DNA of 64,000 nucleotides from Actinomycetota bacterium (GTDB lineage Bacteria > Actinomycetota > Acidimicrobiia > Spongiisociales > UBA4744): NCBI GenBank assembly GCA_013152275.1, contig JAADGS010000027.1, forward strand, positions 134,336 to 198,335, in the 5' to 3' direction. The notes under the pieces are model-generated. The model saw only the letters and a list, made by a program, of their open reading frames with translations. It was not told the origin of the DNA and did not search any database. The translations under genes and the position numbers were made by a program. Position 1 is the first letter of the stretch; every line of letters begins with the position of its first letter. Shown piece after piece: positions 26,573 through 35,373 of the stretch.

Positions 26573-27289
26573 TCACACCACGTAATAGACGGATGGTTTC
26601 GTGCCGAGCTCTTCCTTGAGCCGGATGACGTCAGGCCGGGCGGCCATCTCGGCGACGAGGGAGTCCGGATCGTTGATGTCACCGAAGTAGTTCGCGGCGC
26701 CGATGCACGTCGTTACACAGGCGGGCAGCAGGCCCTGCTCCAGCCGGTGGAGGCAGAACGTGCACTTTCGCGCATTGCCTTCGGGTGACCCACCGTCACG
26801 CGGCCATTCCTTGCCGTACTCGTGGTTCGGTAGGAGCTCGTACTCCATCTGGCGTGGAGAGCCTTCGGTGTAGGTGTGTCCTGTATCGAAAGTTCTGGCG
26901 GAGTAGGGGCAGGCGGTGATGCAGTACCGGCATCCGATGCACTGGTCGTAGTCGATCTCGATGATGCCGTCGTCGCGTTTCCATGTTGCGCCCACCGGGC
27001 ACACCTCGACGCAAGGTGGCTCTCCGCACTGCATGCACGGTCGTGGCAAGAACCGTCGGGTTACGTTGGGGAACGTGCCGATTTCCGTGTCCAACACGGG
27101 ACGGTAGACGACGCCGGGCGGAAGCTTGTTCTCGGCGACGCAGCTGATGGTGCACGCGTGACAACCGACGCACTTGCGCAGATCGATCACCATCACCCAG
27201 TGGCGTTGGTCGACGGGTTTCTGAAGCGCCCGTTCGATGTCCATTCGCATTCGGATGAGCACGTTCTCTTGTTGGAGCAAGTCAGGCAT
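26573..27289 (-). CDS. ttrB: TtrB-like four-cluster 4Fe-4S subunit
   Basis: A 238-residue ferredoxin-type subunit with four cysteine clusters: [37 protein letters not shown] and [20 protein letters not shown]. This is the DMSO reductase/NrfC/TtrB layout that wires a NrfD subunit to the Mo subunit. ATG 27289 has AGGAGA seven bases upstream. There is no obvious twin-arginine signal, so it would ride out with TtrA, as known for related complexes. It is the first gene of the reductase operon; a 295-base gap upstream should hold the promoter. Confidence 0.88.
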   Translation of the reverse strand: MPDLLQQENVLIRMRMDIERALQKPVDQRHWVMVIDLRKCVGCHACTISCVAENKLPPGVVYRPVLDTEIGTFPNVTRRFLPRPCMQCGEPPCVEVCPVGATWKRDDGIIEIDYDQCIGCRYCITACPYSARTFDTGHTYTEGSPRQMEYELLPNHEYGKEWPRDGGSPEGNARKCTFCLHRLEQGLLPACVTTCIGAANYFGDINDPDSLVAEMAARPDVIRLKEELGTKPSVYYVV

Positions 27290-27584
27290 GCAACATTCTC
27301 CTCTCGCATGGCCCGGGGGCATTGCATCATCCAACGCCGGTCGTTGGTAGCGGGAGAATCCCTGATTCGTGTCCGTGGGGTCCTGTTTGTCGCGGGGCCC
27401 GGTGTCGGGGAGATCCCCTACATGGCAGAGGAGGCGGCCTTCGAGGTCATGGGCGGGAACCACCAGCTGTGGTGGGATGCACCGCATGTACTCGAAGACC
27501 CCACGATACGGCGGGCACTCGAAGTCAGGGCCGCACGGGCCCTGTGACAGAGGGGTGCTCGACGGAGCAGCACTCAGGAACCGC

Positions 27585-28241
27585 CTATTGAAGGACCCCG
27601 AGTTCCAGGGCGAGTCGCACGAGGGAGGCTCGGCTGTGGAGGTCGAGTTTGCGCATCATGCGCGCTTTGTAGGTTTCGACGGTTTTGACACTGAGGTACA
27701 GCATGTCGGCGATCTCGGTGTTCGAGTGGCCGAGCGCCGTAAGCTCGAAGATCTCGGCCTCTCGCTCGCTGAGCGAGTTGTAGCGCTCATGCTTCTGGTC
27801 GGTCGGCTCCTGTGGCGTGTCGAGGGTGTCTTCGAGTAGCAGCTTGGTGTGGCGGGGGCTGACGTACACACCACCTTCGTGGACGGCTCGGATGGCGGTG
27901 AGGAGTTCCTCTGCAGCAGACTGTTTGAGGAGGAAACCGGCGCCGCCAGACTCGAGAATCGTCCGCAGGTATCCGGGGTCGTCGTACATGGTGAGTACGA
28001 GCACCTTGCAGTCGGGAGCTCGTTCACGGATCATCGGGAGTGCTTCGAGGCCGCTGCACACGGGCATGTTGATGTCCATCACGACGACATCCGGTTTGAG
28101 GTGGGCGACGAGATCGACACAGATCGCGCCATCACCGGCTTCTCCGACGACCTCAAGGTCGGCTTCAGCGTCGAGGAGTGATTTCAGTCCGGCGCGAAGT
28201 ACTGCATGGTCGTCGGCGAGGACGATTCGAATCGGGCTCAT
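27585..28241 (-). CDS. NarL/LuxR-family response regulator
   Basis: A 218-residue regulator: receiver with Asp10-Asp11, phospho-Asp56 (VVVMDINMP), Thr in VLTMYDD and Lys in GFLLKQSA. The C-terminal helix-turn-helix ([38 protein letters not shown]) is of the LuxR type. Its start overlaps the stop of the kinase gene. It lies between sensor and reductase genes, 295 bases before ttrB, and is the natural activator of that operon, as TtrR is in Salmonella (TtrR is also of this class). Confidence 0.93.
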   Translation of the reverse strand: MSPIRIVLADDHAVLRAGLKSLLDAEADLEVVGEAGDGAICVDLVAHLKPDVVVMDINMPVCSGLEALPMIRERAPDCKVLVLTMYDDPGYLRTILESGGAGFLLKQSAAEELLTAIRAVHEGGVYVSPRHTKLLLEDTLDTPQEPTDQKHERYNSLSEREAEIFELTALGHSNTEIADMLYLSVKTVETYKARMMRKLDLHSRASLVRLALELGVLQ

Positions 28242-29662
28242 GAGGGGACTTCGATGTACACGGAAGTTCCTCCGCTTCCACTTTCGAAGCGTACGCGTCC
28301 CCCGAGAAGGTCGGCGCGTTCGATGATGCTGTGGATGCCGACACTTGTGCCGGAGCGTCGCATGGCATCGACATCGAACCCGACGCCGTCGTCCTCGATG
28401 ATCGCCTGGACCAAGCCGTTCCTTTGTGTGACGAGGACACTGATCGTTCTTCCCCGGCTGTGGCGGGCTGCGTTGGTCATGCTTTCTTGCACCATACGGT
28501 ACAGCGCGATCTCCACGGTCGAGTGAAGACGGGTGGCGAGGTCGAAGTGGGTGTCCACGGCGAACTCGGGATAGATGTTCTCGAAGTCGGCGGCGTAATT
28601 GCGAAGTGCCTCGGCGAGCCCCAGATCGTCGAGGACGCTCGGACGCAGGTCCCGTCCGAGTTGTCGCACGGTCTGGAGCGTCTCGTCGGTGATCGCTCGC
28701 AGTTTCGAGGCTCTGGCATTGAGGTCTTCCGCGCCGGTGGCCAGTGTCAGCGCCGAGATCCCCAGGGTCAGTGAGTTGAGGGCCTGGCCTACACCGTCAT
28801 GGAGTTCTCGAGCGATCCTCTTTCGCTCCTCTTCCTGGGCGGTGATGAGCTGTTCGAGCAGGCGTGTCCTGGCCGCTTCCTTCTCGTTGATGGTTGCCTG
28901 GCTCTCTTGGAGGTCATCGACCATGTGGTTGAACGCGTCTGCCAGCACGCCGATCTCGTCTTTCGCCCAGCGTCGGGCCCGCGCAGCGAGATCTCCCGCA
29001 CCGACTTTCTTGGTCGTGTGTACGAGGTCGAGGATCGGACGAGTGAGGATCCAGGTGAGGAAGATGGCGGCAGCGATGCCGGCGAGGGCGACGACCAGCG
29101 TGGTGAGCAACATCTGGCCGGTTATCGCATTGATGACATTCTGCAGCCGCTTTTCGGAGAGCCCCACGCGAGCCGTGCCGGCGCGACCGTCGAAGATGGG
29201 TGCCGAGTACTCGTGCACGGTGCCTTCACTGCTCCCGTAGATGATCTCGCCATCGTCACCGGGATGAATACCGAGAAGTTGCGTTGGGAATCCGTCGGCT
29301 CCGAACGTGTGGGCCACGACGTTGCCGCTCGGATCGACCACGTAGGCGTAGAGGGCGTCCGGGTGATTGGCGACCGTGTCGGTGAGGAGATCGTGCAGTG
29401 AGAGTGTGTCGTCCAGGAGGAGTGGATCGGCGCTGCGCCCCGCGATGTCGCTGGCCACGGACTGGCCCCGGCTGTCCAGTTCACCGATCAGAACCTGGTG
29501 GAGGACGGCTCTGACCTGCCACGTGATTCCGAGGCCGAGAACGGTGGTGAGGGCAAGGACGATGCCGAGAATCTTGGTTCTGACGCTGACGGCGCCCAGG
29601 AGCTGTTTCGTCTGACCTGCGTATCGTTCGAGGTTCGACGAGTCGCCGGGGTTGGTGATCAT
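28238..29662 (-). CDS. NarX/DesK-type sensor histidine kinase with HAMP domain
   Basis: A 474-residue kinase: TM1 at about 25-50, a roughly 130-residue extracytoplasmic sensor (GHD-like/PAS size), TM2 at about 170-195, HAMP, then HisKA_3 with [14 protein letters not shown] (phospho-His near residue 287) and a HATPase ending [11 protein letters not shown]. It starts at ATG 29662, overlapping the stop of the PhnD-like gene. Coupling with a separate binding lipoprotein suggests ligand input through that protein, splitting what Salmonella TtrS has in a single chain. Confidence 0.9.
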   Translation of the reverse strand: MITNPGDSSNLERYAGQTKQLLGAVSVRTKILGIVLALTTVLGLGITWQVRAVLHQVLIGELDSRGQSVASDIAGRSADPLLLDDTLSLHDLLTDTVANHPDALYAYVVDPSGNVVAHTFGADGFPTQLLGIHPGDDGEIIYGSSEGTVHEYSAPIFDGRAGTARVGLSEKRLQNVINAITGQMLLTTLVVALAGIAAAIFLTWILTRPILDLVHTTKKVGAGDLAARARRWAKDEIGVLADAFNHMVDDLQESQATINEKEAARTRLLEQLITAQEEERKRIARELHDGVGQALNSLTLGISALTLATGAEDLNARASKLRAITDETLQTVRQLGRDLRPSVLDDLGLAEALRNYAADFENIYPEFAVDTHFDLATRLHSTVEIALYRMVQESMTNAARHSRGRTISVLVTQRNGLVQAIIEDDGVGFDVDAMRRSGTSVGIHSIIERADLLGGRVRFESGSGGTSVYIEVPS

Positions 29663-30579
29663 GGCGTCTGCTCGACCGCGTCGATGACGGCGCGTACGCC
29701 GTCATAGGCGCCGTCGTCGACGGAGACAAAGCCGTCGATGCCCAGCGTGGCCAGGACCGGTGTGCCTGTCGGATCCGTCGAGATCGAGAGAAGAAGATCC
29801 CTGAGTTCGGCTGCCTGGCGTGGCGTGACGTCCGGAGATACGACCACGGGGGGGATGGTGAATGCAGGCGATCGGTTGATCACCTTGATCTGCAGGGCGA
29901 GGTTCGGATTCCTCTTCAGCGCATAGTCGAGGACGAGGCTGTCGACGGCGGCCGCATCGGCGACTCCGTCTGCCACGGCTTTGATGGCCCGATCGTGGCT
30001 GTAGGTGAAGAATGTTCGAGCGAAGAACGTCTCTGGTGTCTCTCCGAGTTGTTCGACGAGGTACGTTGGATAGATACGTCCCGTCGTGCTGATCGGATCG
30101 GTGAAGGCGAAGACGACTCCACGGAGATCGCTCATGGACTCCGCCGTGCTGTCGTAGGGAACGATGAGTTCGGAGTAGTAGATCGTCTGGTCGTCGATCT
30201 GGGGGGCAACGAGAAGGCGAAGGCCGAACTGATCGTGACCGGCGACATAGGCGCTCGTGCACACGAATCCGACTTCGACATCGCCGGACTTGAGAAGATC
30301 ATTGATCTCCTGGTAGGTCCGGCGTTGGACGATCTCGACCGGTCGACCCAACCTCTCTGCGAGGTAGCTTGCCAGGGCCCCGTAACTGTCGATGGTGCCT
30401 TCGGGCGACAGGATCGCGGCGACGGCGACACGCAGCGGTTTGATCGCGGTGGACGCGGCGACGGGGACCGGGGATCGGTGGGAAAAGTCGACGTACGGCA
30501 GGGCGGCAGTCCGGCTCGCGGTGCACGCACCGAGGAGCAAGGAGAGCACGACGACCCGGGTGACGCTGCAAGTTCTCAC
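29659..30579 (-). CDS. PhnD-like substrate-binding lipoprotein, putative sensor
   Basis: A 306-residue lipoprotein precursor; the lipobox is LLGAC. The mature part is a PhnD/SsuA2-type periplasmic-binding fold ([62 protein letters not shown]). TtrS of the tetrathionate system and AioX/ArxX of arsenic systems use this fold to sense oxyanions. No permease accompanies it; it lies in a coupled run with a kinase and a regulator, so sensing is likelier than transport. GTG 30579 overlaps the MobB stop (GTGA) and fits the signal peptide. Confidence 0.85.
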   Translation of the reverse strand: MRTCSVTRVVVLSLLLGACTASRTAALPYVDFSHRSPVPVAASTAIKPLRVAVAAILSPEGTIDSYGALASYLAERLGRPVEIVQRRTYQEINDLLKSGDVEVGFVCTSAYVAGHDQFGLRLLVAPQIDDQTIYYSELIVPYDSTAESMSDLRGVVFAFTDPISTTGRIYPTYLVEQLGETPETFFARTFFTYSHDRAIKAVADGVADAAAVDSLVLDYALKRNPNLALQIKVINRSPAFTIPPVVVSPDVTPRQAAELRDLLLSISTDPTGTPVLATLGIDGFVSVDDGAYDGVRAVIDAVEQTP

Positions 30580-31097
30580 GTCTCGCGTCCGTTGTTCCCG
30601 AGATGGCCGACGAGGAAGTCGGCGAGTCCGGAGGCGTCGTCGAGGCCGAATTGAGGCACCGGCAGGTCCCACGTGTGATCGGTGACCAGAGCCAGCAGCT
30701 CGTCCGGGTTGCAGAGGAGTTCGCCGCTGCGGGCCGAACGGTGTACCTCGATCTTGGGATAGGCGCCGCGTTTGTAGCCTTCGGTGAGGACCAGATCCAT
30801 GTCGGAGAGATGCGCTGCGATGACCGCGTCCAGGTCGGTCGACCCTGCCTGTCTGCGAAAGACGGCCACTTGTACCGGGCTGGCGCCGACAACGACCTCC
30901 GCTCCTGCTTCTGCGAGTCGGTGCGTGTCCTTTCCGGGGACATCGAAGGAGGAGAGATGGCTGTGATGCTTCAACACGCCGACCCTGACTCCTCTGGATT
31001 CGAGTTCCGGAAGGAGCTTCTCGAGGAGGGTGGTCTTGCCGGTGCCGGACTTCGCGACGACCGAGACGACCGGTGTGACTCGCCCGAGTTCCTTCAC
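30576..31097 (-). CDS. mobB: Molybdopterin-guanine dinucleotide biosynthesis adaptor MobB
   Basis: A 173-residue P-loop protein: AKSGTGKTT at residues 15-23, GVLKHHSH, DTHRLAEAGA and LVLTEGYK are typical MobB. MobB binds GTP and assists MobA in attaching GMP to molybdopterin, the cofactor needed by the TtrA-like enzyme. GTG 31097 is preferred over ATG 31142: it overlaps the preceding stop exactly (GTGA), matching every other junction in this operon, and places the P-loop at the usual distance. Confidence 0.9.
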   Translation of the reverse strand: MKELGRVTPVVSVVAKSGTGKTTLLEKLLPELESRGVRVGVLKHHSHLSSFDVPGKDTHRLAEAGAEVVVGASPVQVAVFRRQAGSTDLDAVIAAHLSDMDLVLTEGYKRGAYPKIEVHRSARSGELLCNPDELLALVTDHTWDLPVPQFGLDDASGLADFLVGHLGNNGRET

Positions 31098-31522
31098 TCG
31101 AGATCGTTCGAACCCGGCACCCGTGCTACGTCGGCGGGACATGACGTTCCGTCTCCTCCCGTGGGTCGTGATGGCGGGATCATACCCCTGTGTGAGCGAG
31201 GTCCTGTCGGAGACACGTCCGGGACGGTGATGCCCATTTGCCGACGTGTCGGATCGGCCCCCTTCAGAGCCTCGTCTATCCAGGCGGGGGCGGCGATCAC
31301 GGCGGGGGACCTCGCGGTCCTGATCGCACCTGGTGCAACGTGGCGTATCTCGGAGATGTCCGCTCCGGCATCCGGGACCTTTCGGTCCTCGGGACGCACC
31401 GTGCCTTCGACCGGTGCGCCGATGGCGATGTCCAACTTCGTAAGGCGGCCGGCTCTTGCATCCAAGCGGCCGACAGTGGGGCGCCGACGCAGCAGATCGG
31501 GCGTGAGACCCGGTCCGCTCAT
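31094..31522 (-). CDS. Unrecognised 142-residue protein between ACR3 and MobB
   Basis: The ORF starts at ATG 31522 inside the ACR3 stop (ATGA) and stops inside the MobB start (GTGA). This exact double overlap is the main evidence that it is real. The product is soluble, without signal or membrane segment. The middle reads LTKLDIAIGAPVEGTVRPED and HVAPGAIRTARSPAVIA; the C-terminal third is Pro/Gly/Arg-rich and may be disordered. I recognise no family. Its place suggests work on cofactor insertion or on the sensed oxyanion, without direct support. Confidence 0.6.
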   Translation of the reverse strand: MSGPGLTPDLLRRRPTVGRLDARAGRLTKLDIAIGAPVEGTVRPEDRKVPDAGADISEIRHVAPGAIRTARSPAVIAAPAWIDEALKGADPTRRQMGITVPDVSPTGPRSHRGMIPPSRPTGGDGTSCPADVARVPGSNDLE

Positions 31523-32610
31523 CGTTGCGCTTCGGTCGGGTAGAAACGCCGGCGAGCCCACAGAGCGACGTACACGAGACCGACGAGGACGGGGACTTCG
31601 ATCAGAGGTCCGACGACGCCGGCGAGGGCCTCACCCGAGGAGATGCCGAAGATGCCGATGGTGACGGCTATGGCCAGTTCGAAGTTGTTCCCGGCGGCCG
31701 TGAACGACAGCGTCACGTTCTTCGGGTAGGAGAGTCGTAGGCGCAGGCCGAGAGCGAAGGAGACGCTCCACATGATGGCGAAGTATGCGATGAGTGGCAG
31801 GGCGATGCGGGCGACATCGAAGGGTTGTGAGGTGATCGCGTCGCCTTGGAGGGCGAATAGCAGCACGACCGTGAACAGCAGACCCCAAAGGGCGATCGGA
31901 CCGATCCTCGGCAAGAACCTTCCCTCATACCACTCGACGCCCTTGGATCGCTCACCCCACAGTCGGGTCAGCCACCCTGCGACCAGGGGGACGCCGAGGA
32001 AGATGAGTACCGACTTGGCGATTGCCCATATCGAGATCGAGACCGTGTGCGTCTCCAGGCCGAGCCATCCCGGCAGCACGGTGAGATAGAAGTAGCCGAG
32101 AACTGCGTACGCGACGATCTGAAACAGTGAGTTGAGAGCAACGAGAACCGCAGCGGCCTCACGGTGTCCGGACGCAAGGTCGTTCCAGATGAGCACCATT
32201 GCGATACACCTGGCCAGACCGACGAGGATGAGCCCGGTGCGGTAGGCGGGAAGGTCGGGGAGCAGCAGCCACGCGAGGGCAAACATGAGTGCGGGTCCGA
32301 CGATCCAGTTCAGGACCAGAGAGGTGACTATCAGCGTGCGGTCCGTGGCGATCTCGCCGATACGCGAGTACCGCACCTTGGCAAGCACCGGGTACATCAT
32401 CGCCAACAAGCCGAGCGCTATCGGCAATGAGACGGTGTCGATCTTGACTGCGTCGAGCCAGTCGTTGAGCGTAGGGACGGCCCTCCCGAGGCCGAGGCCC
32501 AGGGCCATGGCGAGGCCGATCCAGATGGGCAGGAATCGGTCGAGTAGCGAGAGGCGTTCGACGACCGACTCCTCTATCGCCTTGACCCGGGTATGCGGCG
32601 ACGACATCAT
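31519..32610 (-). CDS. acr3: ACR3-family arsenite efflux transporter
   Basis: A 363-residue protein with ten hydrophobic segments of the bile/arsenite/riboflavin transporter fold. The ACR3 hallmark ARCIAMVLIWN holds the conserved cysteine needed for arsenite transport, and SFTAAGNNFELAIAV is the conserved helix break. It exports arsenite or antimonite across the membrane by proton exchange. ATG 32610 (or 32607) follows GGGGTGGAG. An ArsR-type gene lies 76 bases upstream on the same strand. Being first in a coupled run with MobB and sensor genes links oxyanion detoxification with the reductase system. Confidence 0.9.
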   Translation of the reverse strand: MMSSPHTRVKAIEESVVERLSLLDRFLPIWIGLAMALGLGLGRAVPTLNDWLDAVKIDTVSLPIALGLLAMMYPVLAKVRYSRIGEIATDRTLIVTSLVLNWIVGPALMFALAWLLLPDLPAYRTGLILVGLARCIAMVLIWNDLASGHREAAAVLVALNSLFQIVAYAVLGYFYLTVLPGWLGLETHTVSISIWAIAKSVLIFLGVPLVAGWLTRLWGERSKGVEWYEGRFLPRIGPIALWGLLFTVVLLFALQGDAITSQPFDVARIALPLIAYFAIMWSVSFALGLRLRLSYPKNVTLSFTAAGNNFELAIAVTIGIFGISSGEALAGVVGPLIEVPVLVGLVYVALWARRRFYPTEAQR

Positions 32611-32686
32611 GCTCCACCCCTTCGGAGGTGATCCACGAGAGACTCGATCTTGGGTGCCGTGCCGTTGAGTGTTTCGGCACCGGCGG

Positions 32687-33001
32687 TCATCGGGCGATCT
32701 CCGACATGCGGTATTCGCGGGGAAGTGCGCGATCGAGCCTCTCCCAGGCTTCGGGGGCGATCGAGTAGTCGATCCATCGGCCACGCTTCTTGCCGACGAT
32801 GAGGCCGGCTTCCCTGAGGACCTTCAGGTGGTAGGAGAGCAGGTTCTGGGCGATCGCGACGATGTCGCCGATCTCACACACGCACTTCGGCGTCTCCGAG
32901 AGGAGATCGAGGATGGCCAGCCGGGTCGGGTCGGCGAGCGCTCCGAGCAACTCGGCACTCTGTTCAAAACGTCTTGTATCAAGAGTTGTTGAGACGTTCA
33001 T
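32687..33001 (-). CDS. arsR: ArsR-family transcriptional repressor
   Basis: A 104-residue winged-helix regulator (ADPTRLAILDLLSETPKCVCEIGD, then LLSYHLKVLREAGLIVGKKRG). The CVC pair in the recognition-helix region is the ArsR site that binds arsenite or antimonite and releases DNA. ATG 33001 begins MNVSTTLDTRRFEQSAELL. It is the likely autorepressor of the acr3-mobB-sensor transcript that follows on the same strand. Confidence 0.92.
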   Translation of the reverse strand: MNVSTTLDTRRFEQSAELLGALADPTRLAILDLLSETPKCVCEIGDIVAIAQNLLSYHLKVLREAGLIVGKKRGRWIDYSIAPEAWERLDRALPREYRMSEIAR

Positions 33002-33105
33002 GCTTGGACTGTACCAAATGGGACGAGGGAGGCAAGTCCAGGTGAAGAACCGTCGTGCCCTTCATTGTCGGCATCATGGGCGATCGTCACCAGATGCGGA
33101 CGCGA

Positions 33106-33137
33106 CGATGCCGGTCGGCGTTCACCGATCGGCATCG
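33106..33137 (-). terminator. Hairpin after the SHOCT gene
   Basis: Arms 33106-33118 and 33125-33137 (CGATGCCG/CGGCATCG core) pair over 13 positions with one mismatch around a 6-base loop, about 80 bases past the SHOCT stop and before arsR. It probably insulates arsR from upstream transcription. Confidence 0.5.
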
Positions 33138-33219
33138 TGTGGCTGAGAGTGCCCGGCGGTGGGGCGTGACCGGAGGTCGCCGGGCCAGATCACCCCGAAC
33201 GCCGGGCGTGTTCGGGGGT

Positions 33220-33447
33220 CTACCGTCCTGTGAGCAGGTCGCTCCGTCTCTCTTCGAGTTCGAGCGCATCGATCTCCCCTCGGGCGAATCTTGCCTCGAG
33301 GATGTCGAGGGCGCGGTCGCGAGAGGTTGTCACCTGCTCCGGCCTCGAGCCGGCACTCCGAGCAATCCAGACGATTCCCCAGAGGATCGCTCCCCAGAAC
33401 AAGACCATCCAAAGAGCTCCGAACCATCCTCCAAATGACCACATCAT
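33220..33447 (-). CDS. Short SHOCT-domain membrane protein
   Basis: A 75-residue protein: one Trp-rich membrane helix (MVLFWGAILWGIVWIAR), a short linker, then the C-terminal SHOCT motif (ILEARFARGEIDALELEERR). SHOCT is an oligomerisation motif common at the ends of small envelope proteins. ATG 33447 has AAGGAG six bases upstream; the longer upstream reading is not coding. It diverges from the NiCoT-like gene. Confidence 0.85.
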   Translation of the reverse strand: MMWSFGGWFGALWMVLFWGAILWGIVWIARSAGSRPEQVTTSRDRALDILEARFARGEIDALELEERRSDLLTGR

Positions 33448-33523
33448 GGTGTTCTCCTTACCTGTTGATGCGGTCAGTACATCAGAGGAAGATGAACGGT
33501 CTACGCATGCCCGTGTAAAGCTT

Positions 33524-33560
33524 CTGCAACGGGTGACGCCTTCTTGCAACGAATTTGCAA
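33524..33560 (+). promoter_or_regulatory. Repeated TGCAA boxes before the NiCoT-like gene
   Basis: CTGCAA (33524), TTGCAA (33544) and TTGCAA (33555) occur within 37 bases, the last two 11 bases apart and each palindromic. They lie 40 bases before the GTG of the transporter and may be an operator; no regulator can be assigned. Confidence 0.35.
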
Positions 33561-33598
33561 TAAGCTGCTGTTCGAGAGACTTCGATAGGAGAAGGGCC

Positions 33599-34372
33599 GT
33601 GCCGGAACTCATTGCCACGATCCGCACGGTTTCCCCCGTCGGCGTGGCCCTTCTCATATCGGCTTTCTTCCTTGGATTGCGGCATGGCATCGACTGGGAT
33701 CACATCGCCGCCATCTCGGATATCACGAGCACACAGGAGACGGTGCGGTCCTCGCTGTGGTTTTCGACGCTCTATGCGATCGGGCACGCGGCTGTCGTGC
33801 TGGCCATCGGTGCCGCTCTGATCGTGGCCGACTTCGAGATGCCGGCAGGTCTGGAATCGCTCATGGGCAGGGTCGTCGGGGCCACACTCGTCGTCCTGGG
33901 AGTGTGGGTCCTCGTGGCACTGGTCCGTCACGGTGACCGTTTCCGGATGCGGAGTCGTTGGATGCTTCTGTTCTCCGGGGTGCGTTCCGGGATCCGACGC
34001 CTTCGAGGCCATCGGCCCGGTCCCGAAGCATCGGACCAGGATCCATTTGCGACCTATGGAGCCAAGACGTCGCTGGGTGTTGGCATGCTCCATGGGGTGG
34101 GGGCCGAGACACCCACCCAGGTGGTGATCTTCCTCGGTGCAACGGGCGTGGGTGGAAAAGGTCTCGGGATGGGCGTGCTGGTGGTTTTCGTCGTGGGGCT
34201 GATTGTGGCCAACACGCTGATCGCCGTTGGCGCCTCGGTCGGCTTTCTCGGCGCGACCCGCTCTCGTTGGGCATACCGACTGACCGGCGGCGTCATTGCG
34301 CTCTTCAGCCTGGTCCTCGGAACGATATTCCTACTCGGCGGCGCTTCGATGTTGCCCACCCTTGCGGGCTGA
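33599..34372 (+). CDS. NiCoT-like nickel/cobalt transporter
   Basis: A 257-residue membrane protein with about six to seven helices and the signature RHGIDWDHIAAISDIT, matching the HX4DH metal-selectivity motif of NiCoT permeases. A second motif, LGVGMLHGVGAETPTQ, resembles the HXXGAET region of HupE/UreJ and NicO relatives. GTG 33599 is preceded by AGGAGA. Family members import or export Ni2+ or Co2+; direction cannot be read. At 257 residues it is shorter than classical NiCoT (about 330). Confidence 0.75.
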   Translation: MPELIATIRTVSPVGVALLISAFFLGLRHGIDWDHIAAISDITSTQETVRSSLWFSTLYAIGHAAVVLAIGAALIVADFEMPAGLESLMGRVVGATLVVLGVWVLVALVRHGDRFRMRSRWMLLFSGVRSGIRRLRGHRPGPEASDQDPFATYGAKTSLGVGMLHGVGAETPTQVVIFLGATGVGGKGLGMGVLVVFVVGLIVANTLIAVGASVGFLGATRSRWAYRLTGGVIALFSLVLGTIFLLGGASMLPTLAG

Positions 34373-34566
34373 AGGCGCGCCGAGCGCTCGACGGCGGATC
34401 GCCCCGACGCAAAGCCGTTGCAGCTCTTTCCCTCGACTTCGTCGTAGTCCGCCGACGGCCACTCCATCCATTCGCGGTCTTGCATCGACTCGAGGTCTCG
34501 ATGCGAAGTACCGGATACCACGTGGCGCGATCGGCACCCACGGCTGCTCAGAGGGCCGGAGGGGCC

Positions 34567-35373
34567 TCAGAGCAGCATCATCAAGACAAACGGCACGAGC
34601 ACGAGTAGCGCCAGGGTCGGGTGACCGCGCCGTCGCGTGTTGTGACTGTCCCAGGTGAACAAGTAGACCGCCAACGCGAAGCCCAGGATCCCGCTGAGCG
34701 CCAGGGCGATGATCGACCCCCATGCGCTGAAGTCTGCAGCCTCTCCCATCGCCAAGGCATTGAACGCGTTCATGGCGTGGGTGGCAGGAAGCAGCCGGGC
34801 GAACCTCCCGGCAGCCTCCGGCAATTCGGCGTAGGGGATCATCATTCCTCCCAGCAGTATCGAGGGGAGGAAGACGAGTTGGGACCACAGCATCTGTGCG
34901 CGTGAGTTGGGGGACACGACTCCGATCAGCACGCTGATGCCGGCGGAGGAGAGGGTGGCGGCAAGGAACGTGAGGGCGTATCCACCCCAGTTCACGGGCG
35001 AGGGAGCACCAAAGAGCAGGGGAGCGCCGACGGTGATGATCGTCGCAGCGATCACCAGGTGAAGGGTGGTCGTGAGCGCCGGGATGGCCAGGATGGACGA
35101 GGAAGGAACCCCGTTGATCTTGTAGCTGCGAAACACGCCTGCTTCGCGAGCATCGACCAGGGGTTGGGGCAATCCCATCAGCGTGGCGGTGAGTATCGCG
35201 AACACGACCATCGCGGGCATCATGGCCTGGAGGAAATAGGGGTTGAGGCCGGGCAGGATGAGCCCCATCATCAGGAAGAAGCTCAGTGGGAACAGATAGT
35301 TCATCATGAGCAGCGACTTGTTGCGGATGCCGGTGCGGAAATCGTACGAGAAGTGGATGGCGAACGCGTTCAT
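34567..35373 (-). CDS. ABC-2 type transporter permease
   Basis: A 268-residue membrane protein with six hydrophobic segments in ABC-2 layout (FHFSYDFRTGIRNKS-like start, LFPLSFFLMMGLILPGL, QLVFLPSILLGGMMIPYAELP). The last motif is typical of DrrB/NodJ-type permeases, in which the cytoplasmic substrate enters at that helix. It starts inside the stop of the ATPase gene. Together they form a two-gene drug or lipid exporter. Confidence 0.88.
   Translation of the reverse strand: MNAFAIHFSYDFRTGIRNKSLLMMNYLFPLSFFLMMGLILPGLNPYFLQAMMPAMVVFAILTATLMGLPQPLVDAREAGVFRSYKINGVPSSSILAIPALTTTLHLVIAATIITVGAPLLFGAPSPVNWGGYALTFLAATLSSAGISVLIGVVSPNSRAQMLWSQLVFLPSILLGGMMIPYAELPEAAGRFARLLPATHAMNAFNALAMGEAADFSAWGSIIALALSGILGFALAVYLFTWDSHNTRRRGHPTLALLVLVPFVLMMLL

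Noticed and set aside
22166..33001. Arsenate respiration (Arr) or arsenite oxidation (Arx) as the primary reading of the Mo operon
   Set aside because: ArsR, ACR3 and a PhnD-like sensor fit arsenic systems, but the 1052-residue length and the GGDLFGEGPVDGL and ALALGMIRWI blocks match TtrA. Kept only as an alternative substrate.
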